Part shown: piece by piece, positions 21,662 to 29,682 of the stretch
Numbering within the stretch: position 1 is the first letter of the stretch
Layout of the letters: each line of letters opens with the position of its first letter
Program-made: the position numbers and the translations under genes
Notes under the pieces: model-generated
What the model saw: only the letters and a program-made list of their open reading frames with translations
Databases searched by the model: none
Told to the model about the DNA's origin: nothing
Assembly (NCBI RefSeq): GCF_001591625.1
Contig: NZ_BCVG01000018.1
Span: forward strand, 1 to 55,825
Source of the DNA: Metabacillus fastidiosus NBRC 101226
GTDB taxonomy: Bacteria > Bacillota > Bacilli > Bacillales > Bacillaceae
Reading direction: 5' to 3'
DNA length: 55,825 nt

Positions 21662-22615
21662 ATGCCTAATCGCTATGGTGATTCAAATTTAAAAATATTC
21701 TCATTAAACTCTAATCCGACTCTTGCAAAGGAAATTGCAGATGTCATTGGTACAGACTTAGGTAAAAGCTGTGTTACTCGTTTCAGTGATGGAGAAATTC
21801 AAATCAATATTGAGGAAAGTATCCGTGGCTGTGATGTGTATATCGTTCAATCAACGAGTGGCCCTGTAAATGAGCATATTATGGAATTATTAATTATGAT
21901 TGATGCTCTAAAACGTGCATCAGCGAAGACAATTAATATTGTTATGCCTTATTATGGATATGCTCGTCAAGACCGTAAAGCACGTGCTCGTGAACCAATT
22001 ACAGCTAAGCTTGTTGCTAATTTACTTGAAACTGCTGGTGCAACAAGAATGATCACGCTTGATCTGCATGCTCCGCAAATTCAAGGATTCTTCGATATTC
22101 CAATCGATCATTTAATGGGAGTACCGATTTTAGGTACGTATTTTAATAATAAAAATTTAGATGATATCGTTATTGTTTCTCCAGATCATGGTGGAGTAAC
22201 ACGTGCACGTAAACTTGCGGATAAATTAAAAGCACCCATTGCGATTATTGATAAGCGCAGACCAAGACCAAATGTAGCGGAAGTAATGAATATCGTTGGC
22301 AATATTGAAGGTAAAACGGCTATCTTAATTGATGATATTATCGATACAGCCGGTACAATTACACTTGCTGCAAACGCATTAGTTGAAAATGGTGCTCGTG
22401 AAGTGTATGCTTGTTGTACACACCCTGTCCTTTCAGGTCCTGCAATTGAAAGAATTCAAAATTCAAAAATTAAAGAACTTGTTATTACAAATTCAATTGC
22501 ACTTCCAGAAGAAAAGAAAATCGACAAGTTAGTTGAGCTTTCTGTTGGACCTTTATTAGGAGAGGCGATTATTCGAGTACATGAGAAGCAATCTGTTAGT
22601 ACTCTTTTTGAATAA
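21662..22615 (+). CDS. prs: Ribose-phosphate pyrophosphokinase (PRPP synthetase)
   Basis: Prs makes PRPP from ribose-5-phosphate and ATP, feeding purine, pyrimidine, histidine and tryptophan synthesis. Motifs are [11 protein letters not shown], the [15 protein letters not shown] loop near residue 100, the divalent-cation site [12 protein letters not shown] near 135 and the PRPP loop [11 protein letters not shown] near 223. At 317 residues it is full length. It follows glmU, and PRPP is also the effector of nearby PurR. Confidence 0.97.
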   Translation: MPNRYGDSNLKIFSLNSNPTLAKEIADVIGTDLGKSCVTRFSDGEIQINIEESIRGCDVYIVQSTSGPVNEHIMELLIMIDALKRASAKTINIVMPYYGYARQDRKARAREPITAKLVANLLETAGATRMITLDLHAPQIQGFFDIPIDHLMGVPILGTYFNNKNLDDIVIVSPDHGGVTRARKLADKLKAPIAIIDKRRPRPNVAEVMNIVGNIEGKTAILIDDIIDTAGTITLAANALVENGAREVYACCTHPVLSGPAIERIQNSKIKELVITNSIALPEEKKIDKLVELSVGPLLGEAIIRVHEKQSVSTLFE

Positions 22616-22628
22616 AATGTGAAATCAT

Positions 22629-22655
22629 GTTTAGACTGTTTTAACGTTAGGGTAT
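22629..22655 (+). promoter_or_regulatory. Sigma-B promoter of ctc
   Basis: GTTTAG (22629-22634) and GGGTAT (22650-22655), 15 bases apart, match the general-stress sigma-B consensus GTTTAA-GGGWAW. ctc is the founding sigma-B target in B. subtilis. Confidence 0.7.
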
Positions 22656-22705
22656 TTATATATTTACAAAATATATGAATAAATAATTGTTAGGAAGGTG
22701 CGGGC

Positions 22706-23314
22706 ATGACAACTTTACAAGCGCAAGAAAGAACTGAATTTACTAGTTCTGCAAAGAGAAGAATCAGAGAGCAAGGACAGATCCCGGCGGTTGTATACGG
22801 GAAAGAGACAGAGAGTAAGTCTGTTTCTTTAGATGCAGGAGAATTACTTAAAAAGCTTAGAGATGAAGGCAGAAATGCAATTTTACAGTTGCATGTAGGA
22901 GATGCTTCACACCCTGTTATGCTAAGTGATTATCAGATGGACCCGATCAGAAATCAGCTTGTACATGCTGACTTTCAAATTGTAGATATGCAATCTGAAG
23001 TAGAAGTAGAAGTACCTGTTAATCTCATCGGTACATCACAAGGGGTAAAAGACGGAGGAGTTCTGCAGCAGTCACTCCACCAGATTTTGGTGAAGGCAAA
23101 GCCTGGTGATATTCCTCAAACAATTGATGTTGATGTCTCTAATTTAGGCGTCAATGAAGTGATTTCGGTAAAGGATATTTCCAGCAGCGGAAATTACTCA
23201 CTTGTACAAGATGAGGAGCAAGTAATCGCCTCTATTCTTCCGCCACAGCAGGAAAAGGAAATTGACAGTGGTGAAGAACAAGAGCCAGGTGAACCAACGA
23301 ATCAAGAAGGTTAA
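22706..23314 (+). CDS. ctc: 50S ribosomal protein bL25, general-stress form (Ctc)
   Basis: Ctc is the two-domain form of bL25, which binds 5S rRNA. The N-terminal L25 domain (about residues 1-92) begins LQAQERTEFTSSAKRRIREQ, and a C-terminal TL5-type beta domain spans about 98-185. An acidic tail (EIDSGEEQEPGEP) follows. The 202-residue length fits. The site GGAAGGTG precedes ATG 22706. Its sigma-B-type promoter suggests induction under stress. Confidence 0.94.
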   Translation: MTTLQAQERTEFTSSAKRRIREQGQIPAVVYGKETESKSVSLDAGELLKKLRDEGRNAILQLHVGDASHPVMLSDYQMDPIRNQLVHADFQIVDMQSEVEVEVPVNLIGTSQGVKDGGVLQQSLHQILVKAKPGDIPQTIDVDVSNLGVNEVISVKDISSSGNYSLVQDEEQVIASILPPQQEKEIDSGEEQEPGEPTNQEG

Positions 23315-23343
23315 GGAACTCGTTTAATATAATTAAAAGGGAG

Positions 23344-23428
23344 CTGTCTCTACATATGAGTATCATACTTTCAGCTAATTTATGTATATATTATTGCTGA
23401 AAGTATGAGCTTATGAGACAGTTTTTTT
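23344..23428 (+). terminator. Nested terminator after ctc
   Basis: CTGTCTC (23344-23350) pairs with GAGACAG (23415-23421). Inside, a perfect 13-bp stem (23363-23375 with 23396-23408) closes a 20-base AT loop. A T7 run follows. It is much larger than needed for termination. Confidence 0.75.
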
Positions 23429-23624
23429 TATCGTGAATAATACACAGGCACATCCTCTCTGAGCAAATGAGAATAAAGAAGAATTAAAAGTAAGTATGGT
23501 AATTAATTCATACTTATATATGCAAAACTTTGGAAATTATGATATTGTTATAAGGTGGAAATTTTTAAAAAAGACTTTGTGACGATCGTTAAATAATGTT
23601 GGAGTCACGAAGGAGGTTTATACG
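23429..23624. other. ctc-pth spacer
   Basis: No gene is visible. A 7-bp hairpin (AAGTATG with CATACTT) lies near 23492-23515. A TATAAG sequence near 23550 could serve pth, but I saw no good -35. Confidence 0.35.
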
Positions 23625-24182
23625 TTGAAACTTATTATCGGTTTGGGGAATCCCGGAAAACAATATGAGTCAACAAGGCATAATGTCGGCTTTATGGCTG
23701 TTGATCAACTTTCTGATCGTTTAAATATCCCGCTTGATCGGACGAAATTTAATGGCTTATATGGTATTGGGCATATTTCAGGTGAGAAAGTCATATTATT
23801 AAAACCACTAACATATATGAATTTATCTGGTGAATGTATACGTCCGCTTATGGAATATTATGAGGTAGATGATAATGAGATTGTTGTTATTTACGATGAC
23901 CTTGATATACCAACTGGGAAAATCCGTCTTCGTACGAAGGGGAGTGCAGGAGGGCATAACGGAATAAAATCAATGATACAGCATCTCGGTACACAGCAAT
24001 TTAATAGAGTCCGGGTTGGAATTGATAGACCAAGTAATGGAATGACTATAACAGACTATGTTCTTGGTCGATTCATAGAAGAAGAACAAGCAGATATACA
24101 GAGTGCAATTAAGCAATCTGCCGAAGCTTGTGAGAAATGGTTAACGGCAGACTTCAATCAAGTGATGAACGAATTTAATTAG
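23625..24182 (+). CDS. pth: Peptidyl-tRNA hydrolase
   Basis: Pth releases peptides from prematurely dropped peptidyl-tRNA. Family motifs are [18 protein letters not shown] (residues 6-23, with the catalytic histidine), [12 protein letters not shown] near 65, [15 protein letters not shown] near 92 and [12 protein letters not shown] near 110. TTG 23625 follows AAGGAGG; 185 residues is normal. In B. subtilis it is also called spoVC. Confidence 0.96.
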   Translation: MKLIIGLGNPGKQYESTRHNVGFMAVDQLSDRLNIPLDRTKFNGLYGIGHISGEKVILLKPLTYMNLSGECIRPLMEYYEVDDNEIVVIYDDLDIPTGKIRLRTKGSAGGHNGIKSMIQHLGTQQFNRVRVGIDRPSNGMTITDYVLGRFIEEEQADIQSAIKQSAEACEKWLTADFNQVMNEFN

Positions 24183-24191
24183 ACTCCTAAT

Positions 24192-24221
24192 GTATAGCCT
24201 ATCTGCAAACGGTTCATACTA
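24192..24221 (+). promoter_or_regulatory. Forespore promoter of fin
   Basis: GTATA (24192-24196) and CATACTA (24215-24221) are 18 bases apart, a full match to the sigma-G pattern. GG at 24211-24212 also gives the sigma-F-type GTATA-N14-GG arrangement. Confidence 0.75.
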
Positions 24222-24252
24222 CTAGCATTAAAACCTTTGTAGGAGGCATAAA

Positions 24253-24483
24253 ATGGCTCTTCACTATTATTGCAGACACTGCGGTGTTAAAGTAGGAAGC
24301 CTTGATCATGTTAATTTATCTAGTGATCATTTAGGGTTTAATCAATTAACTAATAATGAACGTCAAGAAATGATTTCATATGAACAAAATGGAGATGTAC
24401 ATGTGAAAATAATTTGTGAAGATTGTCAGGAAGCTTTAGAGAGGAATCCAGATCTTCATCAATATGATAATTTTATACAGTAA
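24253..24483 (+). CDS. fin: Anti-sigma-F factor Fin
   Basis: Fin inhibits sigma-F so that RNA polymerase can switch to sigma-G in the forespore. The 76-residue protein has two CxxC pairs, [11 protein letters not shown] (about residues 8-11) and [13 protein letters not shown] near 58-61, forming a zinc ribbon. Its start follows GTAGGAGG, and it has a forespore promoter and a terminator of its own. With csfB, this window encodes both small zinc anti-sigma factors of forespore timing. Confidence 0.94.
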   Translation: MALHYYCRHCGVKVGSLDHVNLSSDHLGFNQLTNNERQEMISYEQNGDVHVKIICEDCQEALERNPDLHQYDNFIQ

Positions 24484-24487
24484 CAAC

Positions 24488-24512
24488 GCTTTGGATAAAA
24501 CCAAGGCATTTT
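24488..24512 (+). terminator. fin terminator
   Basis: GCTTTGG (24488-24494) pairs with CCAAGGC (24501-24507), then ATTTTT. Confidence 0.7.
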
Positions 24513-24748
24513 TCTGTTTTGTACAGCAGTTGAATTTTCAATACAGGATTTCAACACTAAATGACTGACTTTTAACAAAGTTTCATATTAAAACCTTATG
24601 GATTTTTGACTTATCCATTTACGAGCTCTGTCTGTAAATGATCTCTTTAATCTTAGCTAAGTCAGATGAATTAAGATCGCGCAAAATATTAAATTTAACG
24701 AATAGGGGCTGTCCGATAAGTCCCTAATAAGTTTGAAAAGCTGAAAGG
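24513..24748. other. fin-mfd spacer with possible insertion-element end
   Basis: No gene is seen. A 7-bp hairpin CATTTAC/GTAAATG lies near 24617-24641. The sequence GGGGCTGTCCGATAAGTCC around 24706-24724 resembles the terminal inverted repeat of some Firmicute insertion sequences. No transposase or partner repeat is present in the window. Confidence 0.35.
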
Positions 24749-24838
24749 ACCCCCTTCACAAAATCCTTAATTTTACTGGATTCTCCTAAAGGGGTTTTTG
24801 AGGAGGATGTCTAGAAGGGGTCGCCTTTTACCCCTTTT
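24749..24838 (+). promoter_or_regulatory. mfd leader: tandem terminator-like hairpins with exchangeable arms
   Basis: ACCCCCTT (24749-24756) pairs with AAAGGGGT (24788-24795) around an inner AATCC/GGATT stem and is followed by T5. Then AAGGGGT (24815-24821) pairs with ACCCCTT (24830-24836), followed by TT. The second arm can instead pair with the fourth, and the first with the third. mfd starts 62 bases later. Confidence 0.5.
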
Positions 24839-24899
24839 AGGCACCCTCGTAGAGAAGTTTCATTATATATTTCTATTATTTTTGAGAAGAGGGCTAAGT

Positions 24900-27800
24900 T
24901 TGCATAGTTTACATCAATATTTTTATGAAACTGATGATTTTAAAACAATTATTTCGGGACTGGAGGAAGGGTTAAAAGAGCAGCTTGTAGCTGGTCTATC
25001 AGGCTCGGCTAGAACAGTCTTTATTGCATCTTTATATAAGGAGACAAAAAAACCTCTTTTAATCGTGACACATAATCTGTTCCAAGCTCAGAAAGTCTAT
25101 GAAGATATGGCAAGTCTACTGAATGAAAATGTGTATCTTTATCCCGTTAATGATTTAATCGCATCTGAACTTGCCATCTCTAGTCCGGAATTAAGAGCAC
25201 AAAGGATGGAAGTGCTTAACAGCTTAACAGAAGGTGGAAGTCCAGTTGTTATTGCGCCAGTAGCAGCACTTAGGAGACTGCTCCCTCCTAAGGAGCTATG
25301 GAGAGAATATAAGCTCCGTATTGGATTAGGAGAAGACCTTAATCTAAACGACTATATTACAGATCTCGTTTCTATGGGCTATGAACGAGTTGATATGGTT
25401 GGGGCACCCGGACAGTTCAGTTTACGCGGTGGTATTATTGATATTTATCCGCTTACAGAGGAAAATCCTATTCGAATTGAATTGTTTGATACGGAAGTAG
25501 ATTCTATTCGTTCTTTTGATATTAACGATCAGCGCTCCATTGATATGCTGAAAGAAGTGATAATTGGTCCTGCAACAGAGCTGGTTCTTACAGAAGAGTT
25601 AATTAACAGCTGTGTGACAAAAGTCGAAGCTGGGCTTGCAACAAGTTTAAAGAAATTTAAAGATGATAAACAGAAAGAGCTATTATTAGAAAATATTCAA
25701 CATGATATTGAAAAGTTAAAGCAAGGACAAATTGATCATGAAATGTTTAAATATTTATCGTTATTTTATGAGAAGCCTGCTAGTTTACTAGACTATTTTG
25801 AAGAAGAAGCAATTGTTGTACTTGATGAGGTCGGTAGGATTCATGAAATGTATGATCAGCTTGAAAAAGAAGAAGCAGACTGGTATACAGGATTATTAGA
25901 GAGCGGGCACATTATTCATGATGTGAAAATATCACACACATACACAGATGTGATTTCCAAAGCGAAGCATCCGCTTATTTATTTATCTCTCTTTTTACGC
26001 CATGTACCACATACAAGTCCGCAAAATATTTTAAATATCTCATGTAAACAAATGCAAAATTTCCATGGGCAAATGCATGTTTTGAAGTCAGAGCTTGAAC
26101 GTTGGGTGAAATCGAAATTTGCGGTTGTTTTTCTCGGTGTTGATAAAGAGAGGCAAAAGAAGCTGCAAAATGTCCTAGAGGATTATGAGATAGAAGCAGA
26201 CATTAAAAATAATGGAGAATCCATACAAGCTGGAAAGCTACAAATTATAGAAGGCGATCTTCAAACAGGCTTTGAATTACCAATGCAAAGGATTGCTATT
26301 ATTACAGAAGAAGAGCTCTTTAAAAAGAGAGTAAAAAAGCAGGCGAGAAGACAAAAGCTGTCGAATGCTGAAAGAATTAAAAGTTATTCAGAACTTCAAG
26401 TCGGTGACTATGTTGTTCATGTTAATCACGGAATAGGGAAGTATTTAGGAATTGAGACACTTGAAATAAACGGTGTTCATAAAGACTATTTAAATATTAA
26501 ATATCAAGGCAGCGATCAGCTGTATGTTCCAGTTGAGCAAATTGATCAAGTCCAAAAATTTGTCGGTTCTGAAGGGAAAGAGCCGAAGATTTATAAACTT
26601 GGCGGCAATGATTGGCGCAGAGTGAAGAAGAAAGTAGAATCTTCTGTCCAAGATATCGCTGACGATCTAATTAAACTATATGCTGAACGTGAGGCAAGTG
26701 AGGGGTATGCATTTTCACCTGATGGAGAGATGCAAAGAGAGTTTGAAGCATCGTTTCCATATCAGGAAACAGAAGATCAGATCCGTTCTATTAATGAAAT
26801 TAAAAAGGATATGGAACGCCTGCGGCCAATGGACCGCTTATTATGCGGTGATGTTGGATATGGAAAAACAGAAGTAGCTATTCGGGCTGCATTTAAAGCA
26901 GTAGCAGAAGGCAAGCAGGTAGCTTTACTCGTACCAACAACAATCCTTGCCCAGCAGCATTTTGAAACAGTGAGGGAAAGGTTTCAGGATTATCCGATGA
27001 ATATTGGCTTATTAAGCCGCTTTAAAACGAGAAAAGAGATGAATGAGACGCTAAAGGGCCTAGCAAACGGTACTGTTGATATGGTAATAGGTACTCATCG
27101 CCTCTTATCAAAAGATATAAAGTATAAAGACTTAGGGTTATTAATTATTGATGAAGAACAGCGTTTCGGTGTGACACATAAAGAAAAGATCAAACAATTA
27201 AAAGCAAATATTGATGTACTAACATTGACAGCAACACCAATTCCAAGAACACTCCATATGTCTATGCTTGGTGTACGTGATTTATCAGTTATAGAAACAC
27301 CACCTGAAAATAGGTTCCCAGTACAAACCTATGTTGTTGAATACAATGGTGCGCTTATCAAGGAAGCGATTGAACGGGAGCTTGCCCGCGGGGGACAGGT
27401 TTATTTCTTATATAATCGCGTGGAAGATATTGAGCGTAAGGCTGAGGAAATTTCAATGCTCGTACCAGATGCGAGGATAACCTATGCGCATGGCAGAATG
27501 ACAGAAAATGAACTTGAAACGGCAATGCTGAACTTCCTTGAAGGAGAGTTCGATGTTCTTGTCAGTACAACAATTATTGAAACTGGTGTTGATATTCCTA
27601 ATGTGAATACGTTGATTGTTAATGATGCAGACAGAATGGGACTTTCACAGCTGTATCAGCTTAGAGGACGTGTCGGTCGTTCTAACAGAATTGCGTATGC
27701 TTATTTCACTTATCGTAAAGATAAAGTACTAACTGAGGTTGCCGAGAAGCGTCTCCAGGCAATTAAAGAATTTACAGAGCTTGGGTCAGGTTTTAAAATT

Positions 27801-28430
27801 GCGATGCGCGATTTATCAATAAGGGGTGCTGGTAATTTATTAGGTGCCCAGCAGCATGGATTTATCGATTCAGTCGGCTTTGATTTATACTCTCAAATGT
27901 TAAAAGAGGCAATTGAAGAAAGACAGGGTGATAAAGCAGCTGAAAAACCATTTGAAGTGGAAATTGATTTAGAAGTTGATGCATATATCCCTCAGGATTA
28001 TATTTCTGATGGCCGTCAGAAGATTGATATGTATAAACGCTTTAAAGCTATTACGAGCCTGGAAGATCTTGAAGAATTACAGGAAGAGATGATTGACCGT
28101 TTTGGAGAATATCCGAAAGAGGTAGAGCTATTATTAAAAATTGCTAAAATCAAAGTATTTGCGATGCAAGAGAAAGTGGAACAAATTAAACAAGATAAAG
28201 TTGCTATTACTTTACTTATTAATGAGCATGCAAGTAATTTTATTGATGGTCATAAATTATTCCAATTAAGTAATAAATTTAATAAAATTATTGGTTTGGG
28301 TATGGATGGAAATCGATTAAAAATAACAATTGAGACAAAAAATAAAAAATCAGATGAATTATTAGTCATTATATTGGAACTGCTAAATGGATTAGCAGGA
28401 ACAAAAAAAGAAGAAATTTCAATGAATTAA
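24900..28430 (+). CDS. mfd: Transcription-repair coupling factor
   Basis: Mfd removes RNA polymerase stalled at DNA damage and recruits UvrA. The product has the UvrB-like N-terminal module, the polymerase-interaction domain (VNHGIGKYLGIETLEING), Walker A CGDVGYGKTEVAIR, the DEEQ box in LLIIDEEQRFGV, the TRG region and a C-terminal regulatory domain. I start it at TTG 24900 (1176 residues) after AGAGGG: homologues begin there, and the 34 codons upstream in frame run through leader hairpins. Confidence 0.96.
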   Translation: MHSLHQYFYETDDFKTIISGLEEGLKEQLVAGLSGSARTVFIASLYKETKKPLLIVTHNLFQAQKVYEDMASLLNENVYLYPVNDLIASELAISSPELRAQRMEVLNSLTEGGSPVVIAPVAALRRLLPPKELWREYKLRIGLGEDLNLNDYITDLVSMGYERVDMVGAPGQFSLRGGIIDIYPLTEENPIRIELFDTEVDSIRSFDINDQRSIDMLKEVIIGPATELVLTEELINSCVTKVEAGLATSLKKFKDDKQKELLLENIQHDIEKLKQGQIDHEMFKYLSLFYEKPASLLDYFEEEAIVVLDEVGRIHEMYDQLEKEEADWYTGLLESGHIIHDVKISHTYTDVISKAKHPLIYLSLFLRHVPHTSPQNILNISCKQMQNFHGQMHVLKSELERWVKSKFAVVFLGVDKERQKKLQNVLEDYEIEADIKNNGESIQAGKLQIIEGDLQTGFELPMQRIAIITEEELFKKRVKKQARRQKLSNAERIKSYSELQVGDYVVHVNHGIGKYLGIETLEINGVHKDYLNIKYQGSDQLYVPVEQIDQVQKFVGSEGKEPKIYKLGGNDWRRVKKKVESSVQDIADDLIKLYAEREASEGYAFSPDGEMQREFEASFPYQETEDQIRSINEIKKDMERLRPMDRLLCGDVGYGKTEVAIRAAFKAVAEGKQVALLVPTTILAQQHFETVRERFQDYPMNIGLLSRFKTRKEMNETLKGLANGTVDMVIGTHRLLSKDIKYKDLGLLIIDEEQRFGVTHKEKIKQLKANIDVLTLTATPIPRTLHMSMLGVRDLSVIETPPENRFPVQTYVVEYNGALIKEAIERELARGGQVYFLYNRVEDIERKAEEISMLVPDARITYAHGRMTENELETAMLNFLEGEFDVLVSTTIIETGVDIPNVNTLIVNDADRMGLSQLYQLRGRVGRSNRIAYAYFTYRKDKVLTEVAEKRLQAIKEFTELGSGFKIAMRDLSIRGAGNLLGAQQHGFIDSVGFDLYSQMLKEAIEERQGDKAAEKPFEVEIDLEVDAYIPQDYISDGRQKIDMYKRFKAITSLEDLEELQEEMIDRFGEYPKEVELLLKIAKIKVFAMQEKVEQIKQDKVAITLLINEHASNFIDGHKLFQLSNKFNKIIGLGMDGNRLKITIETKNKKSDELLVIILELLNGLAGTKKEEISMN

Positions 28431-28505
28431 CGTTTATATAAAGATTTTCTTGGCAAGGCTGATAAAGTCATTATTATGTAAAAAGTAAAAAAATGCTTTC
28501 ATCGT

Positions 28506-28534
28506 GTATATTACGTCTATTGTGAAGGATACTA
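28506..28534 (+). promoter_or_regulatory. Sigma-G-like promoter of spoVT
   Basis: GTATA (28506-28510) and GATACTA (28528-28534) are 17 bases apart, one mismatch from the sigma-G -10 CATACTA. spoVT is sigma-G-dependent in B. subtilis. Confidence 0.55.
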
Positions 28535-28622
28535 ATTTCAACAAATGGTGATTGTTACATAATTAGGAACTTAAACGATCACCTTTTAATCCTATCATCA
28601 GATGAAAGTGAGGCAACATAAG

Positions 28623-29159
28623 ATGAAAGCAACTGGTATTGTTCGTCGTATTGATGATTTAGGTCGAGTAGTTATACCTAAGGAAATTAGAAGGACACTT
28701 CGAATCCGTGAAGGAGATCCTTTGGAAATTTTCGTTGATCGTGATGGTGAAGTTATACTGAAAAAATATTCACCGATTAGCGAATTAAGTGATTTTTCAA
28801 AGGAATATGCAGATGCACTGTATGACAGCTTAGGACATCCTGTTCTAATTTGTGATCGTGATGTGTTCATTGCGGTTTCTGGAGGCTCTAAAAAAGATTA
28901 TTTGAACAAAAGTATAAGTGATGCTGTTGAAAAAGTAATGGAAGAACGCAATTCACATTTACAAGCAGAGAATGGAAATATTCAGCTTATCGATGGAATA
29001 GATGAAGGGATTCAATCGTATGCAATCGGACCGATTGTTGCAAATGGTGACCCGATTGGAGCTGTCATTATCTTTTCTAAGGATCAATCAATTGGTGAGG
29101 TTGAGCATAAGTCAGCTGAAACAGCTGCAGGATTTTTAGCCCGCCAAATGGAGCAGTAA
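28623..29159 (+). CDS. spoVT: Stage V sporulation regulator SpoVT
   Basis: SpoVT modulates sigma-G genes in the forespore. The N-terminal AbrB-like swapped hairpin (about residues 1-50) reads GIVRRIDDLGRVVIP, close to abrB in this window. The C-terminal GAF-like domain (about 57-178) includes GHPVLICDRD and SYAIGPIVANGDPIGA. ATG 28623 gives 178 residues, the family length. It is preceded by a sigma-G-like promoter. Confidence 0.96.
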   Translation: MKATGIVRRIDDLGRVVIPKEIRRTLRIREGDPLEIFVDRDGEVILKKYSPISELSDFSKEYADALYDSLGHPVLICDRDVFIAVSGGSKKDYLNKSISDAVEKVMEERNSHLQAENGNIQLIDGIDEGIQSYAIGPIVANGDPIGAVIIFSKDQSIGEVEHKSAETAAGFLARQMEQ

Positions 29160-29181
29160 TCATTCTTATATTATTTGTTGG

Positions 29182-29213
29182 AAGAAGGCGGCGAATGCTG
29201 TCTTCTTTTTTGT
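29182..29213 (+). terminator. spoVT terminator
   Basis: AAGAAGGC (29182-29189) pairs with GTCTTCTT (29200-29207), with an inner GC/GC pair, then a T run. Confidence 0.8.
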
Positions 29214-29418
29214 TTTTATGTGAATGATGAACTTTGTTGAATAATTGATATATTTTGTTTTTCCAGGATAAGTGATTACTGCTAAATCTTCATTTTGGAC
29301 TTATATTACAAAAAAATATATAAATAGGCATATATATGTATGTTACTTCATTTTTTTTACAGGAGTTATTTAAACAAAATTGCTGTTTCTAAACATGAAT
29401 TTATTGCCATACTAAGTT

Positions 29419-29560
29419 GATTTTTGGCTCATTTCATTTGCAAGCTTGCTTGCAAATGCCTTTCAGCTGAAGCTGAAAGGAGCCTAAATTTATAAAAGGA
29501 AGAAGAAAAGCTCGCTTTTCTCTCTCCTTTTATAAATTTAGGCTAAATGAGCCAAAAATC
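29419..29560. repeat. 142-bp perfect four-way-junction palindromic element
   Basis: A 16-bp outer stem (29419-29434 with 29545-29560) encloses three hairpins that abut exactly. They are 29435-29458 (11 bp, TT centre), 29459-29480 (10 bp, GA centre) and 29481-29544 (20-bp stem, then an 8-bp apical stem 29504-29511/29514-29521 with TC centre). No base is unpaired at the junction. All stem pairs listed are Watson-Crick. No ORF runs through it. It could be a miniature mobile or recombination element; the family is unknown to me. Confidence 0.9.
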
Positions 29561-29682
29561 GTGCACCAGACTGGGTTTTTATTAAATATTCTTGGAAAAC
29601 TAAATTACATATATAGTTCAGAACATTCACAGCACTTGTGTTTTTTATCTGCTATAATAATTTTCGGAAGGGGACTAGGTAA

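Noticed and set aside
24798-24899. Long N-terminal extension of mfd starting at 24798
   Set aside because: The 34 extra codons run through leader hairpins, are rich in Arg/Leu without family similarity, and TTG 24900 with its own ribosome binding site gives the known Mfd start and length.
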